From: Bacteroidales bacterium
Lineage (GTDB): Bacteria; Bacteroidota; Bacteroidia; Bacteroidales; UBA10428
DNA length: 18,003 nucleotides
NCBI GenBank assembly: GCA_016926235.1
Contig: JAFGOZ010000197.1
Span: 1 to 18,003, forward strand
Direction: 5' to 3'
How positions within the stretch are numbered: the stretch's first letter is position 1; the number at the start of each line of letters is the position of its first letter. The notes below the pieces were generated by a model, which did not search any database, was not told the DNA's origin, and saw nothing but the letters and a program-made list of their open reading frames with translations. A program made the position numbers and the translations under genes. Below, piece after piece: positions 7,265 to 17,300 of the stretch.

Positions 7265-9244
7265 CTAATTCTTAATTACACGCAGCGTAGCCGACTTGTC
7301 TTCTCCGGTCCTAATTGTAATAATATAAAATCCTTGAGGTTCTGCTATTTCGTATGATATTTCATTTGTAACACCATAGTTTTTGACATATAGTACTTGT
7401 CCTAAAGCATTTTTGACTGTCATCACGACATCTTTGTGGGATTGTCCTAATTCTATGTTAATCATCCCCCTTGTAGGATTTGGAGATATTACTAATGAAG
7501 TTTTAAAGTCGTTATTTTCGATATTCAGGATATTTACTTCATAGCAGGCAGATGTGTCAATACATCCACCCCGAGTTAATTTAACTGCATAATAACCATT
7601 TAAAACAGGATAGAAATCCTGATTATTCTCTCCGGAAATTATGATATAACTATTTTCACAGTCCAGCCACTGATAATAAGCATTACTGTCCTTTGAAGAA
7701 AGATAGTTTTCCTTAACAAAAATTCCTGTATCAAGAGGTAATAAAGTTAAATCAAACATAATAATTGAATCACATCCCAGACTGCTTGTTACGGTATCAT
7801 AGTATATTCCGTCAATGTACCATTTTTTTCCAGTTGGGGAGTTAAATGTATCACAGGCTGATACTGATATGTTTGAGTATCTGATATCTTCCGGTGCGCA
7901 CATCTTTTTCCAGTGAATTTTATACATATCATCCATTTGCCAATCATCCAGAGAATCACTCCTTGAATACACTTTTCTTTCTGTCATAAGATTATGCTGG
8001 TCATATTTATAAGTAATAAACGAATATGTACTTATATAACTGGAAGACCAGTTGGTAGATTTATAATACAGCATAAGTTTATTATCAAACTTAAATTCAT
8101 CAATGTGCATACTTGTAATAATACTATCTTCTGAAATAAACGCCAGCTTATAGAAGATCACATTACCCCATTTGTCGTAGTCATACTCAAAAATACAAAT
8201 GGGAAAAGGAGGGCTTGAATCATTAAGTATTTCATTTCGAGACTCCCTAATTAACTTACCTGAAGAATCGTATTCATATTTATAATAGTAGAATACGCTT
8301 TGAAAATTGTCACTAAATAATTCGATTTTCTTTCCGACAGAATCATATCCAAATGAATCAATCTTTGTTAGCTGATTATATTGATTGAAATAATATTTTG
8401 TTATCAGATATCCATTTGAGTCATATGTGTAATAACAATTTTGGCGTAAAGACCAGGAAGTATCATTCAAACCAATATCTTTAATATAATTTGTTCTTTT
8501 TAATAAACTATCATTAATAATACGGTACCGTGACCTGTTTTTCCATATAGTATCTGTTTCATCCATTTCCAGGCTTGTAAAAGTCTTAATTTGACTGCTA
8601 TCTGCATATTCTCTCATAAACATGTATGCGGTGGATCTTATGTCGTTATTCCAATTGTAATGAACATCAATAATTTGATGTCCTATATCATCCCAAACAT
8701 CATAATCATGAAGGTAATATACGTTATGATATAAATAATAAAGAAATAACTCCTTAAGATTACCTGAAGGATAATAGCTCATGGAATCTTTATAGGGATA
8801 ACAGTCTGGAATCTTTATTGCATTTACTTGGGTTACAGAATCATATAGTATAGTACCATAAATAGTTTTGTTAAAGCTTCTGGTTTCATCCTGTCGTGAA
8901 AGCCGAGTTATTGTAGTCGGGTAAATATTTTGCATCCAATCTGAAACGTAGTATATGGCTGTATTAGCTATTGTGGAATCGTTAATTCTTGAATAATAAT
9001 ATGCTGTATCTTGGATATATCCATTCTGTCTTAATTTTTCCACAGTCATGCATAAAAGACCAAGAATAGGTGGAGGCTCTTCTATTTCCATGTACGCATC
9101 TAAACCGGAAAGAATATAATTTTCTAACTTTATTGTTCCTAACTCCGGTTCCCCAATTTCACCCTGTCCGTAACAATTAAAGTTTGCTGTTAGTCCGGTT
9201 AGGAGTAAAAAAAAACTTATATACTTTAATTTTAGTATCATCAT
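7265..9244 (-). CDS. Secreted T9SS-sorted protein of unknown function
   Basis: This 659-residue protein begins with a signal peptide (FFLLLTGLTANFNCYGQ). Residues of about 150-440 are very rich in Tyr, Asp, Ser and Asn. They contain loosely repeated units such as YTYDSNGYLITKYY, FGYDSVGKKIEL and YEYDSSGKLIRES, reminiscent of YD/RHS-type beta repeats. A module at about 458-501 has SACDTFNSPTGKKWYIDG then YYDTVTSSLGCDSII, a pattern common in Bacteroidota surface proteins. A following segment (YQWLDCENSYIIISGENNQD) resembles another such adhesin-like module. A T9SS sorting domain starts near 585 (VISPNPTRGMINIEL). No catalytic motif was recognised. Its place between pectin genes suggests a surface role, but it may be unrelated to pectin. 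The two adjacent ATGs at 9242-9244 and 9239-9241 are both possible starts. Confidence 0.75.
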   Translation of the reverse strand: MMILKLKYISFFLLLTGLTANFNCYGQGEIGEPELGTIKLENYILSGLDAYMEIEEPPPILGLLCMTVEKLRQNGYIQDTAYYYSRINDSTIANTAIYYVSDWMQNIYPTTITRLSRQDETRSFNKTIYGTILYDSVTQVNAIKIPDCYPYKDSMSYYPSGNLKELFLYYLYHNVYYLHDYDVWDDIGHQIIDVHYNWNNDIRSTAYMFMREYADSSQIKTFTSLEMDETDTIWKNRSRYRIINDSLLKRTNYIKDIGLNDTSWSLRQNCYYTYDSNGYLITKYYFNQYNQLTKIDSFGYDSVGKKIELFSDNFQSVFYYYKYEYDSSGKLIRESRNEILNDSSPPFPICIFEYDYDKWGNVIFYKLAFISEDSIITSMHIDEFKFDNKLMLYYKSTNWSSSYISTYSFITYKYDQHNLMTERKVYSRSDSLDDWQMDDMYKIHWKKMCAPEDIRYSNISVSACDTFNSPTGKKWYIDGIYYDTVTSSLGCDSIIMFDLTLLPLDTGIFVKENYLSSKDSNAYYQWLDCENSYIIISGENNQDFYPVLNGYYAVKLTRGGCIDTSACYEVNILNIENNDFKTSLVISPNPTRGMINIELGQSHKDVVMTVKNALGQVLYVKNYGVTNEISYEIAEPQGFYIITIRTGEDKSATLRVIKN

Positions 9245-9629
9245 AACTTCATTGATATATTTTCTTAAAAGATATCCTTGTATGCAAATAGCTTAATAAC
9301 AACTCTATATTCATGACAACTAATATAGGGAAAATCCTAATTGAATTATTGAAAATATTTCAATGTTTCATAACTTTTTTAAGTATTGACCATAATTAAG
9401 ATTAGTGGCTAAAAACATTCCTTTTCTATAAAACTTTATTAATCATATTTCTAGAAGGTTTATAATTTCGAAGCAATACTGATAAATATACACTTGTGAT
9501 TATTTTTTTTTCACATGCTGATTAATCCTTATAGGTAAAATATGGATGGAAATCCGTGAATATTAAAAGAAAATTTATATCTTGCTTTGCATTTTGTTTT
9601 CTTTGATATCTGATCGGTGGAGGTTTTAT
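9245..9629. promoter_or_regulatory. Divergent intergenic region with candidate palindrome
   Basis: This 385-base AT-rich region separates the minus-strand T9SS gene from the plus-strand kinase gene and must hold both promoters. It contains a 17-base palindrome at 9348-9364 (ATTGAAA, ATA, TTTCAAT), a candidate regulator site. TAATTTCG at 9463-9470 is one base from the Bacteroidota -7 consensus, but no matching -33 box was identified. No small gene was recognised in it. Confidence 0.3.
9619..9623 (+). promoter_or_regulatory. Shine-Dalgarno GGAGG deciding the kinase start
   Basis: GGAGG at 9619-9623 lies 6 bases before ATG 9630. Such a site is uncommon in Bacteroidota and strongly supports this start over the in-frame TTG at 9582. 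Confidence 0.6.
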
Positions 9630-12600
9630 ATGATTCTTATGAGGAAGAGTATTATTATAATCTGTCTATTATTAAACTTGCCTTTTATCAGTGCTCAATT
9701 TTCTGTTGATATACACAGCCAGTATAAATTCAAACATATTACCATTGATGATGGTTTATCGCATAATATTGTATACGGAGTATGTGAAGATCACTATGGA
9801 TATATATGGATAGCAACCAGATTGGGACTTAACAGGTTAAGTGGAACGGAAATAAAAACATATTTTCATGATCCTGAAAATCCATATTCCCTGCCTGCTC
9901 ATCGGGTTTATGTTGTGTTTTGCGATAGCCACGGCACATTATGGGTTGGTACAAATCATGGACTTGCCCGATATCATGAGGGATGGGATGCATTTATTCC
10001 ATTTGAATATGAAGGTATGGAGAAGACGGTGCCCATTTATGATATTACCGAAGATGTAAAAGGGAATATATGGTTAGGAACCGAAAATGGACTATATAAG
10101 TATATAACTCAGGACGATAAGCTCGTTAATTTGGAAAAGCATAATGCAGGTTTGCTTTCTACGGGTGTATACAGAATTCTGAATGATGCTGACACATCGT
10201 TATGGATATCTATTTATCCGAATGGAATATGTAGTTATAATATCCGGCTCGATTCTATCATTACCTATTCAGGTAAAACATCTGAGGGATATGATATTAA
10301 TGAAATGAGAGTGGAGCGGATCTTTAAAGACAAAAGTGGAGATTTCTGGTTTGGAACCTATAATGATGGAGCCTATAAATATAGTATAGCCAACACATCC
10401 TTTACAAGACATATAATAGATGAAGGGAACCCCTATTCAGCCAGGGTAAGGGTTTTTTTTGAGGATCATTCAGGTAAATTTTTTGTTGGTACCCGTGCAG
10501 GGCTATATAGCTACGATGAATCAACTCACAAATTTTATCTGTATGCCAGTTCTAATCACAAATTCTCAAATTTATCAGCCAACTCGATTTTAAGCAGTTT
10601 TATCGATCATACCAATGGGCTTTGGATAGGCACAATCTACGGAGGTGTGAATTATACGAATCTTGAAAGGAAACCATTTGCTGCATATACCAGCAGTGAA
10701 AATAATAGTTACTTCCTGAATAATCCAAGTGTTTTTGGAATGGACGAAGATGCCGGGGGAAATATTTATGTTGGCACAGAAGGGGGCCTGAATATCCTTG
10801 ATGCAAAAACTTCAACATTTACATACCTGCAACATGACCCCGGGAATAAAAACTCTTTAAGCTATAATGATGTAAAAGCTATTGCCGTTGCTCCTAATGG
10901 AGATTTTTGGGTTGGTACTAATATGGGCGGATTGAACTTTTATTCAAAAAAGAAAAAGAAATTTACCGTTTTCAGGAATATACCAGGTGATTCAACCTCC
11001 CTTCCTAACGACAGAATATACCAAATTTTCCTTGACAGCAATGAAGATCTTTATGTATTAAGTAATCTGGACAGGGAAAATCAACCAAGTATCCTTAGCA
11101 TATTAAGAAAAGGCAAAACAGCCTTCGAAAACTACACGGGTGATTTTTCGATTGGAATTGTTGAAGGACCAGACGCAAATATGTACATTGGAGGTCAATA
11201 CGGGTTTTGTTGGTACAATAAAAAAAAGAACGAATTTATCTTTTATAAAAATGATAGTCTTGTAGGAGTTTATGTGTCGGCTATTCATCTTGACAGGTTG
11301 GGAAATATCTGGATAGGCAGTAACAAAGGCCTTACAAGGTATGACTTTAAAACAAAACAGTTTACCAACTATGAAAAGAAGATTATTTATCCTGCATATG
11401 ATGTTTGCGGGATACTTAGCGATAGCCTCGATAATCTTTGGGTTTCAACAAATTCAGGACTTTTTAAAATTATGGGTGCCGTAACAAAACCATTAGATTC
11501 TTTATCCGTTCGTCTGTTTAATAAGGATGACGGATTACAAAGTAAGGAATTTTACTATAATGCCTGTTTTCAAAATAAAAAGGGAGAGATGTTTTTTGGC
11601 GGTCTTAACGGATTTGTCAGGTTCTCTCCCGGAGATATAACGGATAGCAGATATAATCCTCGAATTGTTATCTCTGGTTTGATAATTGAAGGAAAAACTG
11701 TTCGTGAGGGCGATAATATCAAAGGGAATATAATTCTTCAGGAAGCTATATGTAATACCACAAAGATTAAGCTAAATCATAGAATTAAGTCATTTACACT
11801 TAAATATGATGCACTCTATTTTCCAAATCCTGCTAAAAATGGCTTCAAGTATAAACTGGAAAATTTTGATAATGACTGGCATTATGCAAATAATTATAAT
11901 AATTCGGTTACTTATGCCAATCTGCCTCCGGGTGATTATGCTTTTATAATCTATGCAACAAATAATGATGTAGTATTGAGTGAAAAACCACAAATTCTCA
12001 ACATCAGGATTTTGCCTGCATTCTGGGAAACGTTGATTTTTAAATTACTTGTGTTTTTGATACTCGCAGGTGTTGGATTTCTTACTTACAGGTCGAGCAT
12101 TAAAAAATTTAAGATAAAAGAGGATATACTGACCGCTGCAGTGAATGAACGCACAAGGGAATTAAATGAGTCCAATAAAGAATTAAAAGAACAGAAATAT
12201 GAGATGATCGCTCAAAACGAAGAAATTCAGACACAAAATGAAGAACTATATAACCAGAGAGAGGTAATTGAAGAAAAAAACACACTTCTGGAAGAAGCTG
12301 TCAAAAACCTGAATTCTCTGAACGATTTTGGAAAACATTTAACTTCAAACCTGAATATTGAAGATGTGTACACTATTATAGAACAGTATTTAACTTCAAT
12401 TTTCAAGATCGATATTATAGGTTTTGGCGTTTTGGATGAAAGTAATCATGAAATTTATTTCAATTATTTTGGAGAGAAAGGTAAACTTATTCCAAGCTTT
12501 AAAAGTTCATTAGATGACCCCACAAGCCTGGCAGCCTATTGTTACAAAAACAATAGGGTTATTGTTTTGAACGATTTTGAAAATGAATATAAATCCTATA

Positions 12601-14042
12601 TAACAGAGATAAAAATTAGAAGCAAAATTCAACCCCAATCGGTTGCCTATTTTCCTTTATTTTTGAGTGAAAGATTTATTGGTGTTTTCACAATCCAAAG
12701 CTATGAGAAAAATGCATTTCCCGATGCCGATATCGCAATTATCCAATCCCTGTTATCCTATATTACAATTAGTGTTGATAATGCATTTACTTACGATATT
12801 GTCAAAAAGCAAAAAGAAGAAATTGAAAAAAACAAGGAACATCTTGAGGATATTGTTGCAGAACGAACCAGGAACCTTGAGATTGCAAAAAACAGGGCTG
12901 AAGAAAGTGATCAGTTAAAATCAGCCTTTCTGGCTAACATGTCGCATGAGATCAGAACCCCGCTTAATGCAATTATTGGATTCATAGCGATACTTAATTC
13001 AATAGATACAGATCCCAAAGAGGCTCCTTTATATTACAAGATTATTGAAAAAAGCGGATTCGTTTTACTCCAGATAATAAATGACATCATTGATCTGTCT
13101 AAGATTGAAGCTGGCCAACTCGAATTGTACCAGGGAGAAATCGAACTGAATACATTGCTTCATGATTTGTATTATTCACACAATGAAGTACTGAAGAATG
13201 ATCCGGAAAAAGCCGGGATTGAATTTAAACTGGTTAATAATACAAAAGACAAAATTGTAATAGAAACGGACCCTGTACGCTTTGAACAGATTCTGAATAA
13301 TTTGTTAAGTAATGCTATTAAATATACTCACAAGGGAAAAATTGAATTTGGGATAAAAGAGTATAATGCGAATGACAGAATATTACTCTATGTAAAGGAC
13401 ACAGGAATAGGTATTGAAAGCAGATACCATAATCAGATCTTTGATCGGTTTATTAAAATCGATGATGATAAGACCTCAATCTATCCGGGTGCCGGACTTG
13501 GTTTGTCTATTACAAAACAACTGGCAGAAATGCTTGATGGCAGAATTGAACTTGAATCTGAAATCGGTGTAGGAAGCGAATTCAGGTTTATTCTTCCTCA
13601 TACAACTTTGAAGAAAACAATGCCCGATAGAATGAAAGAACCATTCCGTGGGCATAAATTGCCTGTTTGGAAGAACAAGGTTTTTCTTATTGTTGATGAT
13701 GAAGACTCCAATTTATTTCTTTTAAGCAAGTTACTTTCAAATACAGGAGCTAAAATATTAACAGCCACTAATGGACTTGAAGCATTGGATGTATTCAAAA
13801 AACATCAGGAGGAAATAGATGTGGTATTATTAGATATTAAAATGGCTAATATGGATGGATTTGAGACATTGTATGCAATACGGGAAACTAATGCAGATGT
13901 CATAGTAATTGCCCAGACTGCTTATGCCCTCGCAAATGAAAAGCGCAGGATCCTGGAGGCAGGATTCAATGATTATATCTCAAAGCCTATAGTGCCGGCT
14001 GACCTTTATATTATGCTAAATAGAAACATATCTTCTATGTAA
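9630..14042 (+). CDS. Hybrid two-component sensor: propeller, Y_Y_Y, GAF, kinase, receiver
   Basis: This 1,470-residue protein has a signal peptide (CLLLNLPFISAQ) followed by 14 propeller repeats of the GxxWxGTxxGLxxY type. They run from GYIWIATRLGL to EMFFGGLNGF, enough for two seven-bladed propellers. A Y_Y_Y domain (about 718-790) and one membrane helix (about 801-823) follow. Inside the cell come a coiled coil, a GAF domain (about 895-1050) and a second coiled coil. The HisKA domain has phosphoacceptor H1106 in MSHEIRTPL. The ATPase domain has NNLLSNAIKYT, DTGIGI and GAGLGLSI. The receiver has phosphoacceptor D1402 and conserved K1452 in SKPI. Unlike classic hybrid systems of polysaccharide loci, it ends after the receiver with no AraC-type domain. 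Its position suggests pectin oligosaccharide sensing (inference). I chose ATG 9630 for the Shine-Dalgarno match; ATG 9639 is also in frame. Confidence 0.92.
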   Translation: MILMRKSIIIICLLLNLPFISAQFSVDIHSQYKFKHITIDDGLSHNIVYGVCEDHYGYIWIATRLGLNRLSGTEIKTYFHDPENPYSLPAHRVYVVFCDSHGTLWVGTNHGLARYHEGWDAFIPFEYEGMEKTVPIYDITEDVKGNIWLGTENGLYKYITQDDKLVNLEKHNAGLLSTGVYRILNDADTSLWISIYPNGICSYNIRLDSIITYSGKTSEGYDINEMRVERIFKDKSGDFWFGTYNDGAYKYSIANTSFTRHIIDEGNPYSARVRVFFEDHSGKFFVGTRAGLYSYDESTHKFYLYASSNHKFSNLSANSILSSFIDHTNGLWIGTIYGGVNYTNLERKPFAAYTSSENNSYFLNNPSVFGMDEDAGGNIYVGTEGGLNILDAKTSTFTYLQHDPGNKNSLSYNDVKAIAVAPNGDFWVGTNMGGLNFYSKKKKKFTVFRNIPGDSTSLPNDRIYQIFLDSNEDLYVLSNLDRENQPSILSILRKGKTAFENYTGDFSIGIVEGPDANMYIGGQYGFCWYNKKKNEFIFYKNDSLVGVYVSAIHLDRLGNIWIGSNKGLTRYDFKTKQFTNYEKKIIYPAYDVCGILSDSLDNLWVSTNSGLFKIMGAVTKPLDSLSVRLFNKDDGLQSKEFYYNACFQNKKGEMFFGGLNGFVRFSPGDITDSRYNPRIVISGLIIEGKTVREGDNIKGNIILQEAICNTTKIKLNHRIKSFTLKYDALYFPNPAKNGFKYKLENFDNDWHYANNYNNSVTYANLPPGDYAFIIYATNNDVVLSEKPQILNIRILPAFWETLIFKLLVFLILAGVGFLTYRSSIKKFKIKEDILTAAVNERTRELNESNKELKEQKYEMIAQNEEIQTQNEELYNQREVIEEKNTLLEEAVKNLNSLNDFGKHLTSNLNIEDVYTIIEQYLTSIFKIDIIGFGVLDESNHEIYFNYFGEKGKLIPSFKSSLDDPTSLAAYCYKNNRVIVLNDFENEYKSYITEIKIRSKIQPQSVAYFPLFLSERFIGVFTIQSYEKNAFPDADIAIIQSLLSYITISVDNAFTYDIVKKQKEEIEKNKEHLEDIVAERTRNLEIAKNRAEESDQLKSAFLANMSHEIRTPLNAIIGFIAILNSIDTDPKEAPLYYKIIEKSGFVLLQIINDIIDLSKIEAGQLELYQGEIELNTLLHDLYYSHNEVLKNDPEKAGIEFKLVNNTKDKIVIETDPVRFEQILNNLLSNAIKYTHKGKIEFGIKEYNANDRILLYVKDTGIGIESRYHNQIFDRFIKIDDDKTSIYPGAGLGLSITKQLAEMLDGRIELESEIGVGSEFRFILPHTTLKKTMPDRMKEPFRGHKLPVWKNKVFLIVDDEDSNLFLLSKLLSNTGAKILTATNGLEALDVFKKHQEEIDVVLLDIKMANMDGFETLYAIRETNADVIVIAQTAYALANEKRRILEAGFNDYISKPIVPADLYIMLNRNISSM

Positions 14043-14060
14043 GATATACTGCAAAAATAA

Positions 14061-14267
14061 CAATACTCTCTCCCATCTTATATTGAAAAAAAGAACAATA
14101 ACATTTTACAGGAAATTATTGAACTAGAAACCGACAGGTATGTGCGTAAATCTGTCCCATAAAAGACTATTGATCAACGATTGCTAAGCAAACTTGCTCA
14201 GCATGAGAAGAACTATGAGTTAAGAAAACTGTTATTCATAAAATTACTGATGAAGACGCTCATTTGA
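14061..14267 (+). pseudogene. Possible broken gene fragment with one in-frame stop
   Basis: One frame runs from after a TAA at 14058-14060 to TGA 14265-14267 with a single internal TAA at 14160-14162. The halves read like protein: IEKKNNNILQEIIELETDRY before the stop and KTIDQRLLSKLAQHEKNYEL after it. Both are helical and charged. No start codon suits it and I recognise no family. It lies between two convergent genes and could be a chance open frame or a decayed gene end. Confidence 0.2.
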
Positions 14268-14300
14268 AAACAATTCATTAATAAATAATAGTAGATATTA

Positions 14301-17300
14301 TCAGTTACCGTTTATGAGAACCAGTTTTAAAGTTTTACAGGCCTTGTCATTAAGATAAACAGTAGCAAAATAGATACCTGCATTATATCCTGTGCCGTTC
14401 CACCGGTATCTGAAATTGTCAGAACCGGAATTCTCAAACTGTGCCCTTTCAACCTCCAGACCGTAAATATTGAAAATCCTGATAGTTGGTACATGAATAC
14501 CCGAATGATTCAGTTCAAGATTAACAATGCCATTAAATGGATTTGGATAGGCTGTAAAAGATCTTACCAATTCCTGATCAAATATACCATCTGAAGGATT
14601 TGGAATGATAATAATTTCATCCAGATTTCCAAAGTCACTACCGGAGGCTTCAATCCTTATCGTATTATTAAAACCGGCATCAAGATTCAGCTTCAGAGTG
14701 TCATATGTGTAATTTGTCCAGGCTGTTGTACTATACATTGTATATAAAAAGGAAGTGTCATTTACATACATGGTACTGTTTCCGGAACCATTACTCTGTG
14801 CATATCTCAATACCAAGTCATACAAGCCTGTATTGTTACAATACACATATTGCAGATCCAGGTGCCCGCCTGAATTGAAATTCACATATCCGGAACCATT
14901 ATATCCATCATAAATAGTATCAACCTGTGCATCCATATACTTTCCCTCTTCTGCCTGAACAATAATAGTATCTCCGGGCACGATGATCACTGGCTCGGAA
15001 TAGTCAGATTTTATTCCATTGTCATCAACAGAGGTAATCTTGTAATAATGTTTCGCTCCGTTTGTAAGGCCTTCATGAATGTAAACCGTATCAGTAAGTA
15101 TATCGCTGTTTAGTTTAATATAAATCAAATCATTACTAGAATAGTAGACATTGTAGCCCGCGAATTCACCCAAAGAATATATATAGGCTCTGCTTGCTAC
15201 AGTTTTAGCATCCATTGCGCCTTCAAAAATATTAAAGGCGTCAATAGTGCCTACCCAGGTAGGATCACTTGCATAACCGCTTTTACATAAATAAGCCTTG
15301 CTGTTACTCAGGTTAGCAATGGAATTACTCCCGGATACCACATCTGTTCCGGCATATGCACCATCGATATATAATGTAATGGAAGTATCAGTTAAAACAC
15401 TTACTATATGGTGTTTCTTACCAATAGTTACCGGATCGCTTGTAACACCCTGTTCTGCTGTCCAGGGTTGTGTAAGATTTCCACAAGAAATAGCAGTGCG
15501 GCTTTCTGTCCATCGATCAGGAGTTAAAAAGTATCCATTGCCTCCAACATTGTTCTCGATACCGCCAAAGTAGGCCAACATGGTGGCGCCTGTATTATCA
15601 TAATCTGAATAAATATATGCCTCCAAAGTAATTGAGGAATAGGTGTTTATGTTAATTGCAGTTGTGGGTAATTCAATATATTGTCCATTGGCTGAAGCAG
15701 TATATTTTCCGCTGGCAATAGTCCCGCCATATAAAATTCCATGTGCACTTCCTAATTTATCATCTGCTGTCCCGTCTTCAAAAGTATAAGAGTGCATCAA
15801 TGTCAGTCCTTCCGGAATGGGTACTTCAAATGAAGGTCCACTTTCTTTAAAGGCATCCCAAAAAACCAGGTTCTTTGTGTTGCCCATCCTTCCTGTAACG
15901 TTCTCTGGTGGGAGCATTTCTTCTTCCAAAGTGGGAAATGCGGATACTATTTCAGACGGTAATGATTCATTTCCATCCACATCATGGGCAGTTATGTAAT
16001 ATTTGTAAAGCTCGTATAAAGTTATTGCACTATCTGCGAATACGGTTGTGTCGACCAATGAACCATTTAATAACACAAAATCCCCGTCATTTACAGACTT
16101 AAAGATATTGTATCCTTGTATGTCCCCTTCAAGGTTGGCATTCCAACTTAACACTATAGAACCATCTTCTATGCTGGCTTTAAGCCCGGCAGGCATTGAG
16201 GGTGAAATGTCTTCAGCAGGTGTAAACATATCATATCCCAGGTAAAAAGACGTGTGGGGAGGCTGGTTATAGCTGTTGTTCTGCCAAGCGATAGCGAGCC
16301 GGTACTGCCGGTCCTGCATTAAGGTTTTGATGCGGTAATCCGTAACATCTGTGGTAGTGTAAATGCGTATACTGGTATTGTCAGTGGTACGCCAGATTAC
16401 TTCTTCGCGCCAGTCGCCAAAAATATCAGCCTGCAAACAGGGATTTGCCTTACTTCCATTATTTGAATAACAGCCAGTAGCAGTAAGCAGGTTCCCCGAG
16501 TTATATTTATCTATATGTATATCGTTCAACAATTCCCTGCCCAGGTCAGCATCCCACCATACAACATGGTTGGTAGAAGAAGGCCAGGGCCCGGCATAGA
16601 TATTACAGGCGCTTCTCAACCCATCGGTTCCTCCCCAGCATTCCATACCATAAAATTCCTGAACAAGGTCCCCCGCGGTGGCCCTTGCAACATCCCCAGC
16701 AGGGGTTTTCCAGAGTACTTCACCCGTTGCCGCGTCTACAAGGTGCGATCCCGATTGGCTGTATTCAGCACAGGCCCACCTTTCCAGTCCGGGCCTTTCG
16801 GGTATGAAATCAGCCAGGTGCATGGCATCTCCCGTGGATGTTCCAATGGCGCTTTTCAATGACCATAGTCCAGTACCGTCATCATCAATGGCGCACTGGC
16901 CATACACAATTTCGTCTTTCCCGTCGCCATCCACATCACCAATACTTAGATTATGGCTTCCCATGCCTGTCCATTCATCATATCCTTCCTGGCTCTTGAA
17001 TATCCAAATCTGACTCAGGTTTGTGCCATCCCAGTTGTAAGCAGCTATTTCAACTTTGGTATATATGCCCCTGCACCATACCACGCTGGGATGCTCGCCA
17101 TCCAGGTAAAGTACGGCCCCTAAAAACCTGTCAACCCGGTTTCCGTATCCATCGCCCCAATCAGTAACATTTCCCCTGTCAGGTTCAAGGTTTATGGTTT
17201 CCAGTTCGGTGCCATCTGTACCTTTGAATACTGTAAGGTACTCAGGTCCTGTCAGAATGTATCCCCCGCTATTTCTGTAATCTGCACTATGGTTTGCACT

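Noticed and set aside
7265..9244. Lipoprotein signal at the Cys in TANFNCYGQ
   Set aside because: The residues before Cys (NFN) do not fit a lipobox, and a T9SS sorting domain is present instead.
9582..9629. A TTG start adding 16 residues to the sensor kinase
   Set aside because: ATG 9630 has a GGAGG site 6 bases upstream and gives a clean signal peptide; the TTG extension does neither.
10031..11645. Repeated GxxWxGT coding motifs as a DNA repeat array
   Set aside because: They are protein-level propeller repeats with diverged codons, not DNA repeats or CRISPR.
12667..12918. Plus-strand ORF of 83 residues within the kinase gene
   Set aside because: It is an alternate-frame shadow of the GAF and coiled-coil coding region, with low-complexity Lys content.
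13980..14300. AraC-type DNA-binding domain at or after the kinase end
   Set aside because: The protein ends soon after SKPI of the receiver, and the downstream frame does not resemble a helix-turn-helix domain.
16515..17013. Plus-strand ORFs of 111-115 residues opposite the lyase
   Set aside because: They are antisense shadows in the GC-richer part of the PL11 gene, with Pro/Ser-biased composition and no family resemblance.
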